Assembly (NCBI GenBank): GCA_033063855.1
Contig: CP093829.1
Span: forward strand, 11,294,243 to 11,358,242
Source: Smittia aterrima
Taxonomy: Eukaryota; Arthropoda; Insecta; Diptera; Chironomidae
DNA length: 64,000 nucleotides
Reading direction: 5' to 3'
Part shown: positions 61,670 through 64,000 of the stretch, in pieces
Numbering within the stretch: position 1 is the stretch's first letter
Layout of the letters: each line of letters opens with the position of its first letter
Program-made: the position numbers and the translations under genes
The notes under the pieces: model-generated
What the model was told of the DNA's origin: nothing
The model's input: only the letters and a program-made list of their open reading frames with translations
The model's database searches: none

Positions 61670-64000
61670 ATGGGTATTTGCATGGACACAGGTGAGTCGA
61701 TTGACCTTGTATTATCAACATAAAAATTGAAACGTGGGAAGCAAATCGAATGTGAAAGCAATTGCATGTCGATCCTGCTGAATGTCACAATTTTAATTTA
61801 ACTTATCGCTTAGCTGGAAAATTCGAATGTGAAAGTTTGTCAGATGGCTTAGTCATCATTAATTCATGACGATCGATGAATCTAGCAAGTTCATGTTCAT
61901 TGAAAATACTTCTCATATTCCTGGATTGCCGCTTCTAACGTTTAATAATCAGAGGATAATGAATTGTATTGTGATTAACTTTAATTTCGGGGCTATCACC
62001 CATGCAAGGCTGTCCAGTTCTCGTTCATAAACAAAACGTTCATTTTCATTCGAGTCCTTTAGTTATAAATTAGATGATGAATTATTAAACAGACTTTTCA
62101 ACAAAAATGTAAATCTTGCCCTTGTTTAAATGTTTGATGATCGTGTGAGACAGAACTTTTGCTGCGCAATTTCCTTTGAAATTTATAGCAACAAATATTT
62201 GTGTTACTCTGAATCTAAATGTTAAACATTAAAAATTAAGAATCATAAGTTGTGATTAGCAAGGTTATTCCTCCTTCATAAATTGTAGGCTTCATTGAAG
62301 GTTTAAACTCAAATGGGTTCATTGACAATTCTCCCTTAATTACGAAAAGCTCCTTGATCAAAGCTTAATCTTTTATATAAGAAGACCTCAAGTTTAATTA
62401 CTATCTGATGATCGGTTATTATGGTAAGACATTTCTTTCAACGACAATTTTCCAAATTCAATGAAAACAAACTCACTTGGTACTTATGGAGATAATCGAA
62501 GCATAACGTCGAACGGAATGATAAATGTTTAATTAGAAAGCTGCTTACACCAAGGAGATGTTTGTCAAACCCATTAAATCATGTTTCTAGTTTCATAAAC
62601 AAACTGTGTCACGTAACTAGATGAATTCGATCAATAGACGAAGTTTCTCATTCGAATTTTTCGTGGTAATCGAGAAGCATTCAACGACTTTTATTAAAAC
62701 AAAAAGCTTTTCATTAAAAAATTTCGACCAGCAGCAAACGCAACGAAATCTCAAGACGAGTCAGACGCTTTAACAGACGAACAAGCAATGCAATGGAAAG
62801 GTGGTGGTCATGCAGGGTTACAAACTATCACACGTTCGCCAAAAAGCGGAAATCAGAAAATGGCAAATATCGGAAAAGTAAAATTTCAACCGCCAAACGT
62901 GCCCGTCATCTTCGTTTTAGGTTTGTTCCGCTTCACTTCTTCAACTCGAAACTTAATTTCATTGCTTTCCAGGTGGGCCTGGAAGTGGAAAAGTAACACA
63001 TTGCGACACTCTTATGCAAGAAAAGCGCGGTGTCACTCACATCAACATGATGGATCTGCTTCAGCAGTACGCCATCGGCAATGGTAAGCTCTTTCGATTA
63101 ATCTTGTCGATGTTCAAAACATGGACGGTAGGCTATTGATTTCCAATTTTTTGGTTTAGTGAAGCTATCAATTATTAAACGCTGTCGCGGGACAGAAGTG
63201 GAAGAAAGAAATTTCCCTACTCAATAATTAATCAGGGTCAAAGCATGCTCACTGTTCCCGTGAACGTTATTTGACTTAGAGTCTAAGATCAAAATGATTA
63301 ATTCATAACATCTCGACAGAAATAGTTTGCTAAAAGCTCGAAATAAATTGTTTGCTTTCAGACATGCAAGACTTTTCACAATTGCCGTCTAAAACAGTCA
63401 CCGAAGTGTTGATGCTTGAGGTAAAACGATTTAATTTTCGTTTCCATCGAGCATGAAGTTAACGTTTCACGCTTTCAGATGAAAATGTCACCGGCGGCAA
63501 AAGCGTATCTCATCTCAGGTTATCCTCGTTCTATGCGCGACGTTGTTGAATACTCTGAGAAGGTGCGACATCTGCTATGGAGAGATACGAATTCAATTTA
63601 AACTCTGATTTCATCTACAGATTCAAGTCATCAACGGCGTGGTTCTAATATCATGGAGACAAACTGTTTTACAACGACAGATTGACTACGGAGCAAAATT
63701 GGGACATGGTGAGTTTGACTAATCCATGACATCCTTCCTGATCTTATCAATCTTTCATTCATTGAAGTTGTTCTTTCCCTGGCGAAAATGGAGCTCGACA
63801 ACTTCTTCAAGAGTGTCATGCCCGTCGCCGATTACTTCGATCAGAGCGATATGTTGACAGCGGTAAATAAAGGTCAAAACATTCTCAGTACTTTCATTAA
63901 CAGAAGTTCTTCTCTTTTAGTTAAACGGCGAACGAGCACCATCAGAAGTTTATAAAGATTTTCGTTCGGCAATTCTTGATATTTTGCAAGCTCAAGAGAA
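61670..64000 (+). CDS. Divergent adenylate-kinase-like protein (partial, runs off window)
   Basis: Eight exons so far: 61670-61691, 62735-62920, 62973-63083, 63362-63420, 63479-63562, 63621-63708, 63768-63862, 63921-64000 and beyond. The N-terminus MGICMDT fits an N-myristoylation signal with a palmitoylatable Cys; after a polar linker comes FVLGGPGSGKVTHC, the adenylate-kinase P-loop. SGYPRSMRDVVEY matches the NMP-site GYPR motif, and DYFDQSDM...NGERAPSEVYKDFR resembles the end of an AK core. The LID-region arginine motif (SGRxDDN) is not found; IDYGAKLGH stands there. So nucleotide binding is likely, and normal AMP phosphorylation is doubtful. Insect AK5-like multi-domain proteins are the nearest idea. 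The 3' end is missing. Confidence 0.8.

Overview
The window looks like a piece of an AT-rich dipteran genome, most likely a nematoceran fly; a chironomid-type midge is my guess, not something I could test. The reasons are short GT-AG introns (often 50-100 bp), compact genes, and clear insect orthologues such as lark, galla-2 and prohibitin. All gene models were built by hand: exon joins were accepted only when splice sites and codon phase agreed.

Layout. 281-3063 (+) is a five-exon gene for a protein with two zinc fingers resembling the N-terminal pair of BCL11/CG9650 factors. 3064-15532 is a 12.5 kb stretch with no supportable gene. 15533-18918 (-) is a 16-exon secreted collagen with an N-terminal TSPN/laminin-G-like domain. 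18919-33301 is a second desert of 14.4 kb with only two doubtful small ORFs. 33302-37435 is a dense housekeeping block: Ndc80 (-) and Oxa1 (+) diverge from a 223 bp promoter, and Oxa1 converges tail-to-tail with galla-2/CIAO2B (-).

38244-47699 is the most unusual part. It holds a head-to-tail array of nine four-transmembrane protein genes with a conserved FLCC-LETGG-GW start. The array is interrupted on the opposite strand by a papain-family protein that has lost the catalytic Cys, His and Asn. Most array genes have GATA-type sites about 70-160 bp before the ATG. Next comes a tandem segmental duplication (47766-51868) of a secreted-protein gene plus a DUF1091-type gene. One copy of the secreted-protein gene in it is a pseudogene that has also lost its GATA-bearing upstream region. 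I read 38-52 kb as an accessory, possibly gut-expressed, secreted/membrane gene neighbourhood that is evolving quickly.

52072-60380 returns to conserved genes: lark/RBM4 (-), GTF3C5/TFIIIC63 (+), a third DUF1091 gene (+), prohibitin-1 (-), and an unrecognised coiled-coil protein (+). The last carries a SILK + RVxF-like PP1-docking pair and a recent 291 bp exon/intron duplication. The window ends inside a divergent adenylate-kinase-like gene (61670 onward, +) with an MGxC myristoylation-type N-terminus.
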